DNA from: Oxyruncus cristatus | Taxonomy: Eukaryota > Chordata > Aves > Passeriformes > Cotingidae | Assembly (NCBI GenBank): GCA_013399855.1 | Contig: VXAY01002371.1 | Span: forward strand, 1,210,282-1,274,281 | DNA length: 64,000 bases | Reading direction: 5' to 3' | In this document: piece by piece, positions 1 through 26,919 of the stretch | Position numbering within the stretch: the first letter of the stretch is position 1 | Layout: each line of letters opens with the position of its first letter | Notes under the pieces: generated by a model | The model's database searches: none | Told to the model about the DNA's origin: nothing | Seen by the model: only the letters and a program-made list of their open reading frames with translations | Position numbers and translations under genes: made by a program

Positions 1-49
1 CAAGTTACCAGAGACCCCTCTTAGGGTAGAACCTCCATCTTCTTACAAG
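1..49 (+). CDS. GINM1: GINM1 exon, cut by window edge
   Basis: Reading from base 2 gives KLPETPLRVEPPSSYK, followed by a GT donor at 50-51 (AAG|GTACTT). The exon ends in phase 0, which fits the exon at 981. It encodes the luminal stretch just before the juxtamembrane region. Base 1 is the last base of the previous codon. Confidence 0.85.
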
Positions 50-3000
50 GTACTTTCCTTGTTTGTCTGCTTTTTAAAATTATTATTATATGCACCTTTA
101 AAGAGAGCAAACTACTAAAGACCAGTAGACCTCTACGAACCTTAAAAAAACCCCAAAACACAAAAGCCTCCAAAACTATCAAAATAACCAACCAACCAAA
201 AAAAACCCTCTTCCTAAATTACCTTTTAGCAATAACAAGCTGTTGGAATTTCTTACTCCAGTAGGAATCAAATGGGTTTTTAAATCCTGCAATGTTCTGA
301 CCTCACAGATATTTCATGATAGTCAGTTGTGATATTTATGTTATACCAAGCTAAGCGTTTATGACAGTTTCAAATTCTGCTTAGCTTCCAAGTACATCAT
401 TTTTTTCCTGACTCTGTGCAAGTGCTTACCGCTCTGAGAGGTGGGCCATTGGTCTCACCTGCTGTAAGAAACATAGTTTGCAGCCTTAGAGGTTTCAGTG
501 TCAGCTTAGGTAAGGATGGGCTTGACGGCCTCCTCTCTGTGGCCCAAACAAACATAGTTATAACCTGCTGCTGAGAAAGGAGGACCGAAATAGTAGGCTG
601 GAAGTTCCAGATAGGCTAGAAAAGGTCCTCTCCTGGGCTGGCAGTAACTCTTTCCCTGCTGTACACTTCCATAATATCATAGCTCTCTATGGCCAAACAG
701 CTGCCCCTTTGCCTTCTCTGTTCAAGTGTCTTTTATTTTCCAAAGTGGCCTCTCGGAGAACTCTGCTATGATGAGCAGAGAGCTAAACCTTCACCTGTTT
801 CAAACTTCGAAGAAGGAGATTGAAGTTACCAGTCAGTTAATTCCATGCTGCTTTTATGTATGTTTAAGGATACACAAATTCAACTAAAACTATCACCATG
901 TAACTACATGTATCACCAGTAGCCTCAAAACCAGCACATGCTTTGTTTTGCAGCCTGTCTTTTTACCTCTTTGACTGTAGGTGATGTGCCAGTGGGTGGA
1001 AGACTTGAGAAAAGGATTGTGCAAATTCTGGTTCCGATCTTTACCCATCTTGTTTAGTTTCATGGAAGTTGTTGTAGTTGGAATTGTTGGAGCAGCTCTT
1101 ATTATCAGAGTCTTAAAGGTGATTCTCCCTTCCTGTGAAAACAAGTAAGTAATCTTTGCCTTCTTTTCTTTTTTTGGCTGTGATGAAGGCAAAAAGCAGC
1201 CCCATTCTGTCGGAAGATGGTAGCAGCAATTCAGTGAAAAAGCTACTGGTAACTTTCCACTCCAGGTGAACTTTTGACATATAAGCATTTCAGAGAACCA
1301 TGGGAAAGTGTTTCATTGAAAATGTCTTTAGCTGAGCTGTCATACTGCCAAGTTTTTAATCAACTCTTCTAAGGATTACATTGTGAGACACTTCTAACAT
1401 AGCTCCAAGAGAGGAGGGTATAAGCTAGAGCTAAACAATTCCAACATCTCTATAGCTTTGCATACTGCTACTGTGTTGGAGTTGTCAAAGTAGTGAAAGG
1501 CCTTGAATTTGACTTTGCAAATTTGGGTGGGAATTCTCCAAGGAGGACTTACCTCTGTAGGCAGCTTCCAAGCCACAGCAATTGGTGCTGGCATTGGTGG
1601 CAAAAGGTCATAAATAAAGCTGGCGGCCTACAGATGGCTTTGTTCACTCAGTTGGTGTGTTACCAGCAACACTAAGATTGTTCTGAGCAAGTGCTTAGAA
1701 CAAGGGGTGGAAAGATGAATTAGTAGCTACAGGTAAGAAATCCATGTCTAGTTCTGGAATGGGCAAGCATGTGCATTTTAAAGCTACCTAAGTCAGTTCT
1801 GGAAGACCTATCCCTTGGAACCATATGTTCTTTGAGAAGTGACTGACAGCATAGTGTGCTTCATTAGCCACAACAAGCACAGCTGATGTCTTCCGATGCA
1901 GCTGATCAGCTGTGCTTCTGAAGGGCCCTGTGTGCAGTTAATTTATGTATCCACTCAGGAATATGAGTGGCATTAGTCCTTCTGACAAAGCTAGAAAAAC
2001 GGGGGGCTGGAAGATCAGGAAGGCTGGAAACTGCACTGATGAAAGAGACCATGCTTTTCCCTGACATTCACACAGTGTGCCGTCAGATGGGAATGCTTCA
2101 GTTGTTAGAGTAGAAAAACTGAAGAAACACTGTGTACTTCCCAGAGCAGCAAGCAGCTTAACACTTCCACGTGTGAAACTGAACTACGTAGAACTAGGAA
2201 GAAAAATCTGATCCCAGCATACTGTTCAGCAAAGTGTCTCATGGCTTGTCAATGGCAGAGGAGAGTACAGAGCAGAGGAACCAGCCTGGAGTAATTCCTC
2301 TTCCAGCTGGAGATCATGGGGCTTGTGCATGGCTTGTCAGAGCATTTAAAAAAAATTGTACCACCCTCTCCCCTTAAAAAAAACCAAACCAACAACAAAA
2401 AGAGACAACAAACAAACAAACAAAAACCCCACAAACCCTAAAACCCCCAACCTCAAAACCACACAATTGTTTTCTTGCTACCTATGTAAAGTGTTCCCAT
2501 AAAAAATGGTAAAGGTGTAATTCATGATTGCAAACCAGTGAGAAGGAGCAGAAGATCTCATGTGGTGACTGACACAGTTGCAGATGTCAGGACGCCGTCC
2601 CAAGTCTTTAATGCCATTCTGTGGTACACTGATAAAACTCGAGTCTCTACCTAGTCTTGGAGAATTAAATGTCACTCCTGACAGCAGACAGTTTTAGGCT
2701 ACTTATGAAACTAAGCATATAGAGTCTATACTGCTGACATTTCAGATGTAGAAACTGGGTGAAGGGAGCCCTCAGAAACCACAGCTAGTACATTTTGGAA
2801 CCAGATTTCATTCTACCTTCATAAAAGAGGTATTATGAGGGTAATACTTCATGTATTGATTTAAACTTAAGTTTGGAGAGTTGAAGAGCAAATCTAATTT
2901 TTAGAACACAGAATTTTTTTTTGTCTATTGTTTTCTAATGCCAGGTAATCTTACCTTTCAGAGGCATCCTTCTCCTGGATCAAGTCAGCTTTGTACCTGT

Positions 3001-3070
3001 GACTACCATCAGTCTGCCTTCAGATCTTCCAGACAGAAAAAATAATTTAGATGAGAAAGCATGTACTTAA
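1..3070 (+). CDS. GINM1: GINM1 (glycoprotein integral membrane 1), 3' part of gene
   Basis: This is the C-terminal 106 codons of a single-pass membrane glycoprotein, in three exons (1-49, 981-1144, 2962-3070); the rest lies left of the window. Splice phases close exactly (0, then 2). The middle exon encodes a Cys-Gln-Trp juxtamembrane motif, a basic/aromatic stretch (KGLCKFWFRS) and a hydrophobic membrane helix (MEVVVVGIVGAALII). The last exon encodes a short cytosolic tail starting GILLLDQV and ending DEKACT-stop, which matches the human tail pattern (GILQLDKV...EDKTCI) as I remember it. Its molecular role is poorly known. It is convergent with KATNA1, the same arrangement as in human. Identity is inferred from remembered human sequence plus synteny and is strong; no alignment was run. 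Confidence 0.93.
50..2961 (+). other. GINM1 introns (50-980 and 1145-2961)
   Basis: I see no exon, RNA gene or interspersed repeat here apart from the coding exon at 981-1144. A short CAAA-rich simple stretch lies near 2385-2430. The rest is AT-rich unique-looking sequence. Confidence 0.6.
981..1144 (+). CDS. GINM1: GINM1 transmembrane exon
   Basis: The acceptor is TGACTGTAG before 981 and the donor is AA|GTAAGT after 1144. It encodes 54 codons plus two bases: a VMCQWVEDL juxtamembrane segment, then about 25 hydrophobic residues forming the single membrane span, then LKVILPSCEN. The downstream phase of 2 matches the next exon. Confidence 0.93.
2962..3070 (+). CDS. GINM1: GINM1 last coding exon (cytosolic tail)
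   Basis: The acceptor is CTTTCAG before 2962. One base completes a Lys codon, then 35 codons run to the TAA at 3068-3070. The tail is short and polar; the 3'UTR follows. Confidence 0.93.
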
Positions 3071-3875
3071 TACTGTATTTACTTTGGAGTTACTGGTTTT
3101 TAAAAACACACTTTTAGTTGACCTGAAATTTGGCACTTGATCTTAATACTTTGTTTGTTTCCTACTAAGAAAACTAAGTCAGTTGATTAATTGATGAAGG
3201 GCCACTCAGGCCAAGGCCCAAAGCTGACTTTCTTGTGCCTCTTCATAAACAAGCAGCCTTTTCAGAAGCTTCAAAATAGAACAGCTTTCCACCCTGAGGG
3301 CTACCATTGGTTTTAACTTCTGTGAAGTCACTTTTCCACACCTTGGACAGGATGCTGGCTGCCTTCATGCCCACAGATAAACCAGGTCAGTTGTCCTGAC
3401 TAGTGAGATGATGAAATTCAGGGTGTCCTTAAGTCTGCAGAAAACATTCTTCAGAAAAGGACTAGGGAGTATTGCAAACATCAGCTGTGCCAAAAGCCTA
3501 AGCAAAGCTGCTCAGCCTGGCTCAGGTCTCATAGGGTTGAGTGTGCCTTGCAAGGAAGATATCACTACCCAACATTTGTGTTACTCAAGAAATTTGACAT
3601 TTTATATATGCAAAACAAAAATTAAAAAAGCAGATTTATATTTCAAGCACTTTATGTTTTTATTATCCCTTCCACTCATAAAAATTGTTAGCAGTTGTAA
3701 TTGTAGTGTGCTTTTTGTATCTGTGACAGCAATACTGTGTGAAGTCCCAAAAGAAAAGTGAAAATTCTACGGAATTGTACAGAAATACTGGCTTACTATT
3801 GCTAAGTAGGCCCACTCTGCCCGTGCCAGTTTCTACTGTTAACATTTTTCCAATAAACATTTAAATTGTTTATTA
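3071..3875 (+). other. GINM1: GINM1 3'UTR
   Basis: This runs from the stop codon to just after the AATAAA at 3852-3857. The cleavage point near 3875 is inferred from the usual 10-30 base spacing and the GT-rich sequence that follows. Alternative ends were not tested. Confidence 0.6.
3852..3857 (+). terminator. Polyadenylation signal AATAAA of GINM1
   Basis: A canonical hexamer about 780 bases after the GINM1 stop. It is followed within 40 bases by a GT-rich stretch (CACTTGTGCGTTTA), as expected of a downstream element. Confidence 0.7.
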
Positions 3876-6800
3876 AACTGCATTCACTTGTGCGTTTATA
3901 AAGAACAGCAGTTTGCCGAACATGTCAGCTACAGGGTACTATTTGTTTTTTTAGCTTTTCGTTGTTCTTACTTACAAAAACTGTATGTCAGAAGAATGCC
4001 TAGGGAAACAAGTTCAGAGCCATAACTAGCTGGCACTAGACTAAGCACAGTTATCATCTGAGTGATCAGAATTACCCATGTGCAGCTGATTCCCCCCCCT
4101 CCTCCCAACTAAAGGAAACATTATCACAAGTTTAACGAGATCCAGGTTAGTTATTCAGATGTGCAGCTGGTCTGTGACAGGAACAACTCACATTGTCTCA
4201 CTAAATTGACAGCACTGCAGTGATAGAGGGAACATTTCTAACACTGACTTGCCTTGCAAAAAACCAAACCAAGAGTCACCACCCAGCAGTGCAGTGTGGT
4301 ACATGTCTGCTCAATTTTCCCCTTGCTCTTTAATTTTATTTTTTGTTCTAGCACCCTTAGGGTGGCAAAGGGGTTGTCATCCATGGCTGAACAGGAAACT
4401 GCTAAAATTAACACAGGAATGGTGACTGCAGAGACAAGAGCAGCTCTTCAAACAGTTGGAGATAGACTTCTCTGCATGTGAAAATTCGCGTTCTTTACAC
4501 TTTATGAACACAGCTCTGGCTCCTTCATAGGCATGGTTCAAGTAGAAGTGATGTATAAGGCTGAAGTTAGCTTCTTGAGGGGAAAAAAAAAAGTAGGATG
4601 GAAAGAAACACAATACTTCTTCCTTAGTGCACAAGCACAGTATGAATTACACTGCAGATGGAAATCTGGCAGATGTTTGCATGTGCTCTTTGCATCCCTT
4701 CTTATGAAACTGTAAACCAAGCGCCTGCACAGCAACAAGGAGATTTAGCTCTTCTGAACAGCTGCAACAAATGAGTGGTTAAGCCTGAAAAAGTGTTGGT
4801 ACTGCTTCACAACTTGGCTGATTTCCATGAGCTCAGTAATCCTCTTCTGTGTGGTGTTTACAAAGCAGGAGGAAAGAAGTACTACCACCAGGTAATGAAA
4901 TTCTAAAAATAGTGCAAATCTTGAACACAGTAATTGCCAGACAACATTGCTGCTTTAAGGAGCTGGAGTTACCAAGTCTTAAATAAAGTTAAAGCACTTG
5001 TGTTTCTGCTTTAGCGTGCACATGGATTTCCCAAATCACAGGTCTTGCACTTTTCAGAGGAGTGCCACTTTGAGCTGGTACTAATCTGAACTATTTTGTA
5101 AATTGATTTAAAACCCACCTTATGCAACTAATGCAGCTGGGAAAGGGCAACTGTCCAGCATGCCAGTCACGGTAAGGGGACAGGGCACTGAAAAAAAAAC
5201 CCCAAAAAACCCCCCACTCCAACTATCCAAAAAAAAAACTTGGTAGGATGGAAGTAGGTTTTTAGGAACAGCAACATCTCTTGCCTCCTCACAAACTGTG
5301 GGTCTCACTGCAGCCATGTATCACCATATTGTGTGTTCCAAAACGAACCTCTGAGCTGCAAATTCAGCCTCTACCACTTTTTTTCCCTCTACCACATATT
5401 ACAGAGGTGTTCATTTTGTTCATTCAGAGTGAACTGGGCTGGTTGAGAACTAAACTATTGCTTTGCAAGTGAGGTTTACTGTAGGAGTTCTCAAAATATA
5501 TCACACTTTCAGTCTTAGCGGCCCCTTACTTGACTGCTTCCAAGGATCAAAGCTTGCCTCCTTTCCCTTCTTACCTGGGGGACAGATTCAGTATTTTGGT
5601 TTGCTTGCAATGAATTAGGAGAAGAAATCTCCTCCTGCAACACAGTTGACAGGTCCACTTTTATCCTAACATATAAACACAAAAATAAATATTAAGAGAA
5701 CCCACTTCTTCAAAATACCGCATAATTATAGTTTTCTTAACTATGAGACACAGGGCTATCTGTTTGAAATGAAAGAAGTAAATCAGTTTTCCACTTCAGA
5801 AATGGAAGCATAGATGCACACACTTGTGTACTCACCTGAACTTCTTTCCTTCATTTCTGCCAGGTTCCCTCAGAGATGCAGGAGCTCTCACAGGATCTCA
5901 GTGTTTTACTAGAGCATCTCATCGCTGACACTGCTTTAAGTCCCTTTTCAGTGTGTCCAGCTGCCACTCACAACATAGTGATGAATTTTAAGTACATACA
6001 AGATGTTCACGATAATGGCATTTACACAACTCTGTCTTCGAGATGCACTTGCCTCCTACTCAGACTGCAGCTTTTCATTACAACTTGTCCTTCCCGCCTA
6101 CCTTGCAGCATCTGTAGAGACACATAAGCAGGAATTCCACAGCCAGTTTTGTATAGCATGTATCTACCAGCTGAAACAAGTCTGGACCTATTTGATTAAT
6201 GAAAAAGCATAAAGTTTATCTGCAAGCAGAACTACAGCTGCCTGCTCTGGGAAGAGCTAGCAGGAAGAAGTGTTTCCAAAATAGTAGCAGATGGATAGAT
6301 ATCATAGGTGTTTCAGTTACAATTACCATTGTAGAGAAAAATCTAAAATTATTACCTAGATGATCAGTGTAGAACCATTCTCAGAGAACTGCTTCTACAT
6401 TCTACTTACTAAGAAATGAAAAAAGAGAATTTAGATTTTTCTGTAAATTGTTAAGTCAGAGTTATCAACTGAGCACACACGTAACACGTGCTGCCTTATC
6501 AGAACAGCCTTACCGGAATAAACGTGTAAGCCAGGACCCAACCTACCAGTCTAGAGTTCTGACCCTTACAGTACCATACAGTCAAGGAAGAAAAACATAA
6601 TTCAGAATTAATGCCAGAAAGATTTTGTTTTCTCTTAAGACTTACAAGGAGACTCCACACGTGACTCAGCATCACTACTGGCCACACAGAGGTAGTTTAC
6701 ACTGGCGGGATGTATTTTAACATCATTTAACAGACACCGTAAACCCCGGGTGATCCTACCCCTTGCTTAAACTTCAGTTGACTCAATTAACTCTAACAGC

Positions 6801-7160
6801 ACGAGGGTTGCTGTTCCACATCTCAACCTTTGCACAGGTTCCTTATTAATACCTTAGAAACAGTCTGAGGGTAGAATTCTCCAAGATCAATTAGAAAACT
6901 GTCTTTGTAACCATCTTGTTCTTCCTGTTTTCTAGTTCTCAGCATCCCTTACTCATTTAGCAGGGCTAGTTTGGTTTTTGGGTTTTTTCGGGGGTTTTTT
7001 TTTGGTGTTACAGCAATGTTTCAATAGTAAATACTCTGATACGAGAGTTCTAGTATTAAATTTAAGTAATTCTAAAATCTTGAAAATCAAAGCAGATACC
7101 ATCAACATTTCAGAAAAACTGGTGACCTTTGAGCTAGTTAAAAGAGAGCTAGACAGAATT
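3876..7160. other. Convergent intergenic region GINM1 / KATNA1
   Basis: About 3.3 kb between the two 3' ends. I see no supported exon, tRNA or CR1 fragment. Open frames here are short, lack similarity I recognise and are not flanked by convincing splice pairs. A C-rich run is at 4091-4105 and a T/G-rich low-complexity stretch at 6970-7003. Confidence 0.6.
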
Positions 7161-7174
7161 TGCATTTAAAAAAA

Positions 7175-7180
7175 TTTATT
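7175..7180 (-). terminator. Polyadenylation signal AATAAA of KATNA1
   Basis: TTTATT on the plus strand reads AATAAA on the minus strand, about 120 bases after the KATNA1 stop codon. This gives a short 3'UTR ending near 7155-7165. Confidence 0.75.
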
Positions 7181-7299
7181 GAGACATCTGTTGCTCTTAA
7201 ATTACAAAAGTTAAAAAGAGCACGCAGTGCACTGAAACACCGCTGATCATATCTGAAGCTGTTTTAAGACATAAGGTGGCTTCTTCAAGAGAAGACAAC

Positions 7300-21552
<14,253 letters not shown>

Positions 21553-21565
21553 GTTCAACATGAAG

Positions 21566-24500
21566 CTGAAAAAAATAGGAGGCATTAAGGAAAGAAAAAA
21601 ATCCCAGTAGCAGAACAATTTTTGCAACTATTTTCATATGCTCATTACCTCATTTGGCATAACAAAATATACAAGCTGGAAAAGTATTAGTTAGAAAAAA
21701 AAGCCCTAAAATTAATGTCATCCATATAAAATGGTAATTGTTGCTCTGTTACTGGAAATGAAACTCTTCACATCACAGCATCGTTCCTTGCCATGGAGAT
21801 TCTGTTGAAAAGCCCATACAAGATACGCAGATTTAAATGCAACAGTTGCAAGCCACAATTGCATACTTTCCTTTCCATTCTATTGTAAGATAAACTAGTA
21901 TTTCACTGTGCTCATCTGTGGTTTAAAAAAAACTTCCAACAAACAATAAATCAAAACCCGTTTTCCAGATGCATTAAGTTTTGTTAACTTCTTTTGCCTT
22001 AACATTCTGTGCACCTAAGTCTTAACAGTCTTATTTTGCCTTGTGGAAAACACTTCCATTAGTTTGATTTTACAACTCTTGAATTTTATTTAATGTTTGT
22101 TTGAAACAAATATACACCTTCTATGCCCAGCTAGCACGTACCTATCACCTTCATTTTTACACTTAAAGAGGAACACTTGAAACACATTCAGGCTGCCAAA
22201 TCAGCACTGAAAGGTAAGGAAATCTACGATTAAACGTGTAATACATGACTATCCACTTTATTTAACATATTGTTCAAACCACGGTACATTTCCCCACCAG
22301 TAGTGGTAGTTTGTGGGCTTTTGGAGCAAACATCAATGACTGTGACCACACATCAATGACTGTGACCACTTCCACTTTGCAGCACTAGCAGAATCTGCGC
22401 TTTTAGATTAGAATAGCATAGAAGTATTATTTATACACAGTAGTAACTAGAAGCAGCAGACTTGTTCTTTGCGGTGGCCACTGCCCATAGAGCAGTTGCC
22501 CCATGTTCTTACTAGTTTCTTGTACACCCCATCCCCTTCTTCTCTATGATACCTTCACTGTCTTTGCATTTCTTGTCTCCTGTACACCAAGAATTTCCCC
22601 ACTCTCCTTCTATTTCCTTATCCAAGCACAGAAAACATTAAAACAAGCAAATTAACATGCCTGCAAGAGAGTCATCCTGCTCTCATTTTGGTACCTGTAC
22701 CCAGCGCCAGTAAGGAGCAACTGCAGACAAGCAATTACAGCTAAGCCCTGGGATGAAGCATACTTGATACAGATCAACTATTTAAAGAATGTAAGAGGTA
22801 CTCATGCGCAATAAACAGCCTTAAGACTGAACACATTGCAAGAGGAGGTCAGGGTCGAATTCGGCCACATCACAGGTTTCAGAAGCCACACTTCGCACAC
22901 ACCTGCCAACCTACTGCTAAAATGCTATCTCTCCGTTGTAAAGAGGGGCTGCGAAGTACAAATTAAACATTTTAAGACTTGCACTCCTTTTTCTGTCCCC
23001 TTCCCAAGCAACTTTACACACAGACACACAGCTGAGGCATTCCTGAGCCAACGTCCTTTTTTGCTTCTTTCCTCTTCCTTCCCCATCTTCCCTTGGAACA
23101 GATAGCTGCTGGGAAAATTTTCAGTCCAAAACAGCAAAACTCTGGCAGCAAGGGAGCTGAAGACAGGCCTCCAATAGCCCACACCCATCCATACAGAAGG
23201 GACCCATGGGGCTGAGTTTGGAAACCTGCTATCAGAGAACCTACACTATGTAATCTCATTCTGGCCAGAGACTTGCTGAGCTGGCCATGATGTCTACAAG
23301 CTGATACAGTTAATGTGACCAGCAACTACAAAGGCTAATATAACCCAGGCTAATTAGGCTTTAGAGACACAGTTTGGGTTTTTTGTTTTGTTGGTTTTAA
23401 CCTCAGGAGAAGGAGCCTCAAGATGTTTGTCAACTGCTGTATGGATCATCACATAGATATTACCAAAGTTTTCCCTGCTATATTTAGGAGCAAGCTTTTC
23501 CACTCCTGCTCATCCTACCAGATACACCTGTTTGCCTGTCCTGAGAATTCAAACCCATGACTAACACTACTGAAATCACAAGTTGAGCAAGATGCTAATA
23601 AACATTTTAAAAATCAAGTAATAGCAAGTTATTATAACCAACTAGACTTTTAAAAGCCAAGAGAGGTCACAGATAACTTTTTTCCCCCTACATTGAATGC
23701 TGTAGAGCAATCCAAGCTGAATAGCAATTCTGTTTATGTATCGAAAAAAAAACCCCACAAACAAACCAGACTGTATTATCAGTTTTCATCTGAAAATGTG
23801 AAAATAACTAGAAGGCAAAAAAAAACCCTGAAGAGGCCAGGTCAGAAAGATATGAAAGCCTTGGACCAAAATGATAGTACTGCACTTAATAAAAGCATTA
23901 ATGAGATCTTCAGGGTAGAAAAGGCAGTGAAAGTAAGGACAGAAAGTAGAAACAGAAGTGTAAGCAGAATGAGCTAGCAACTCATGTAAGGGAAAAAAAA
24001 AAGAAGGTGCTCACTCAAGTTTATAATGCTATTGGAATCTATCTGTTTCATCAGTGGTATTCCAAATGCAAAAGAATTTATTTGAAACTAGAAAACCAAT
24101 TTAATTTGTTGCTTCATCTTGACTCATAAGAGCAGAAGAGCTTGAAGTGGCTTCCAAATACAAGGCTCTTGTGTACAAGTGAGGCAGAAAAAGCTGCTGG
24201 CTCTGCTTATGTCTGGACATGCCACTGATGCTGCCACTTGAACACAGGCAGCGTTAGAGCTGATACACTAATCCATGGGCTTGCTGCACCTGTAACTGCA
24301 GATGCTGAAGCAGTTCTAAGAGGAAAAAAAAAAACCAAAAAATGAGTTAGAGTAGTAATCTGAAACTAGGTTTAAGTTTGCAGCATAAAGTTGTAATATG
24401 GTGTGGCAGCTCAGAGTAGGGTATAAGACATATGTGGGTGAGGCGTGAGTACACACAAATCTAGAGTTAAACCAGAACCGAAGGGATCAAAACACCCACA

Positions 24501-26503
24501 AAACTAATCCTAACCACTTAATAATTTTTAAAGTAATATCACATGTGTTCAATACTTAGTAATACCAAATGTGTTTACAAATACTTGGTGCTATCACGTA
24601 ACAGGATGTCAAAGCTGCAAGGCTGCACTTATCAGCCACGACCTTTCCACGAATCATGCCCACTGAAGTTATCTATGTTCCAACAGTAACTGAAATAGTA
24701 AAGAGCTCATAAAGTTTACAGTGAACAGGATATAAGGAAAATAACCTAAGCACTTGGTCTTGCAAGTTTAATTCTACATTGTGTACAAACACACACACTT
24801 CCCAATAATCACTCTTTACACTAACTATGGCTACGTAAGGTTCCCTGAAATTAACCCACCTCTAGTAACAGAATACATTTTATCATTTGCTCAGAGGACC
24901 TAAAATACTTCTAGAGTATAGAACAGCCAAGAGCGGTGAGGGTTGAACCTAACCAAAGTTCAAGATACCTACAACTTTTGAGAATGAGGTTTTGGAACTT
25001 ATTTTTGTATTTCATTTGAAAGGTAACAGATAACCATCTGGACGTACTGGAGGTACTTCATGCTTTCCATAAGGACTCTAAGAAATTATCATAAGAACTT
25101 TAAGAAATTATCGTAAGGAATGACTCTAAGTAATTTCTGCTCACAGTCATACATTATAATCTGTGAAATGATAACCAAACACTCCATTAATCGTGTTTCA
25201 CAAAGAAATCCCCCAAACTTTAAAAATCAAGAGACTGATAATGCAGATTGTTGGAAGTGAAGATTTAAGTTGGAGTTCATCAATTACTGCAGCAGACTTG
25301 CTGACTCGGCGAATAGCACAAGACATACATGGAAAATATTTCCAAGAGTCTTTCGGGCCAATCTTAATATCTGGACTAAGCCAGAGACTGAATTTTGGCA
25401 GAGCACACATGTTTCCATTATTTCAGCCCGCTATACAGGCTCTGACATCAAAGCAACCATGTAAAATTTGCAAAGTTCTCTCAGCAAGCCAGATGAGAAA
25501 AAAACCACCCCAAAGTAACATCTTTCAGGAATCAATTTTTACTGATGACATGATGGCATCACCTTGGAGCTCCCTTCCAGCTTAATACTCATCTTCATAA
25601 TACCCATGGCTAGCAACATTTGGTATCAAGAAATTACTGTGTTAATTACTTGGGAAGAAGTTGCCAGACTTATTGGATACTAGATAAAATGGTTCTCATC
25701 CGCTTATTGTATTTAACAATGGTAGCAAAAGAAGAACCACCAGCAACCATGAACACAGGCATGCCTAGATGCGTAAAAGAAAGAAACATAAATAAAACGT
25801 TAGGTAGAGACACATCTGTGGCAGATGATTTTATGTTTTCTAGGTTAAGCCTTTCAAAAGACTTGATTAAGCACGTAACTTACTCCCCATTTCATGGGGG
25901 GCTGGCATTGTTTCTGACGATCTGTATTAAATTAGCAAATATCTCATAAGTTTTGAAGGGCCTGCAGCTAAGTGGATACGTGAAATTGCTTCTCTCTGTC
26001 TGGAGAGAAAACTTACATCACCGCAGATTATTGCAAACTACTTCATTAAAAAAAAAAAAAAAAAAAACAACAGGTGAACGACGAAGGCAAAAGTGGGAAC
26101 CAGAGTTCCGTGCCTGAACCAGTGCCCGCGGTGCCCAGCAGCCCACCGAGGAGGATTCCCGGGGGCAGGGAGCGCACACCTGCGGGGAGCAGCCTCCCCT
26201 CCCGGTGGCTTCAGGGACACCGCGGCGATGCCGCGCACGTGCGAGACGCGGCCCCGACACAGCAACACCGACGAGCACCGCGTAATGGTGGCGGCTGTCG
26301 CGACAGCAGCCACCGCCACCGCTCGTTCTCCAGCCGCGGGACGGAGGAGCCGGAGCTTTCCCGGTGCCCGGGAGCCCTCGGGGCGGCCCCCACCGCGCGG
26401 GACCGGGCATCGCCCCCCGCCCGAGCCGAGCGGAGGCACCGCACGGCCCCGCACGGCCAGGCGGGCGCGGGGCAGGTACCGCGGGGCTCCCTCGCTCACT
26501 TAC
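21566..26503 (-). other. KATNA1 intron 1 (4.9 kb, inferred)
   Basis: Runs between the first coding exon and the probable non-coding exon 1. Holds a perfect 20-base tandem duplication at 22330-22369 and an A-run at 26048-26066. A 130-codon open frame at 25193-25585 (+) has no similarity I recognise and is not called as a gene. No CR1 copy seen. Confidence 0.55.
22330..22369. repeat. Perfect 20-base tandem duplication
   Basis: The unit ACATCAATGACTGTGACCAC occurs twice, head to tail, with no mismatch. Confidence 0.95.
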
Positions 26504-26740
26504 TCCTCTCCAGAGCTCGGACGCGCGGCGACAGCAGCAGCTGTTGCGACTCCTTCACTTCTTCCGCCCCCTTCCTCCTCCAGCGACACCCGACCCCACC
26601 CCCGGCCCTGCCCGCCACCTCCCCCTCCCGCCGCCGGCAATTTTTGAAGGCAAATCCGGCTGCGTCACTTCCAGCCCAGCGAGGCCGGGCGGAAAGGTCC
26701 CCCGGCCGGGCGGGCAAGAAGCCGATGTCTGAGCATTATT
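26100..26740 (-). promoter_or_regulatory. KATNA1: CpG-island promoter and probable non-coding exon 1 of KATNA1
   Basis: GC-rich, CpG-dense sequence upstream of the first coding exon, in an otherwise AT-rich region. On the minus strand a perfect GTAAGT donor follows ...GGAGAGGA at 26504, the most likely 3' edge of the non-coding first exon. A second strong GTAAGT donor lies at about 26015. The transcription start itself is not visible; it is inferred to lie near 26.55-26.74 kb. Confidence 0.7.
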
Positions 26741-26830
26741 AGTGACAGCGATGTTCCGGTTTGGTTTGAAATTTTAAGGAAAGGAGGAAAAGGGGGGAAA
26801 ACCCCCCACCAAGAGAAACAAAGCAGGAAG

Positions 26831-26834
26831 AAAA
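26831..26834 (-). terminator. Pol III terminator of tRNA-Gly
   Basis: AAAA on the plus strand reads TTTT on the tRNA strand, 7-8 bases past the tRNA end. Confidence 0.8.
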
Positions 26835-26841
26835 GAGCAAC

Positions 26842-26912
26842 TGCATTGGCCGGGAATCGAACCCGGGCCTCCCGCGTGGCAGGCGAGAATTCTACCACTG
26901 AACCACCAATGC
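26842..26912 (-). tRNA. tRNA-Gly (anticodon GCC)
   Basis: 71 bases on the minus strand fold as a full cloverleaf. The acceptor stem GCATTGG pairs with CCAATGC and A is the discriminator base. The A box is TGGTTCAGTGG, the anticodon GCC is at 26878-26880, and the B box is GGTTCGATTCC. A pol III terminator (T4 on the minus strand, 26831-26834) follows within 8 bases. No intron and no stem mismatch were seen, so it is probably functional. It lies about 100 bases upstream of the KATNA1 CpG island, in the same direction. Confidence 0.96.
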
Positions 26913-26919
26913 TGTGCAC

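Noticed and set aside
4254..4481. 75-codon open frame between GINM1 and KATNA1 as a small gene or extra exon
   Set aside because: Short, no similarity recognised, and no convincing matching splice partner or promoter.
26038..26742. Long open frames on both strands in the KATNA1 CpG island (up to 222 codons)
   Set aside because: GC-rich DNA has few stop codons; the translations are low-complexity Arg/Pro/Ala/Ser and overlap each other on both strands. No domain or human counterpart is known to me.
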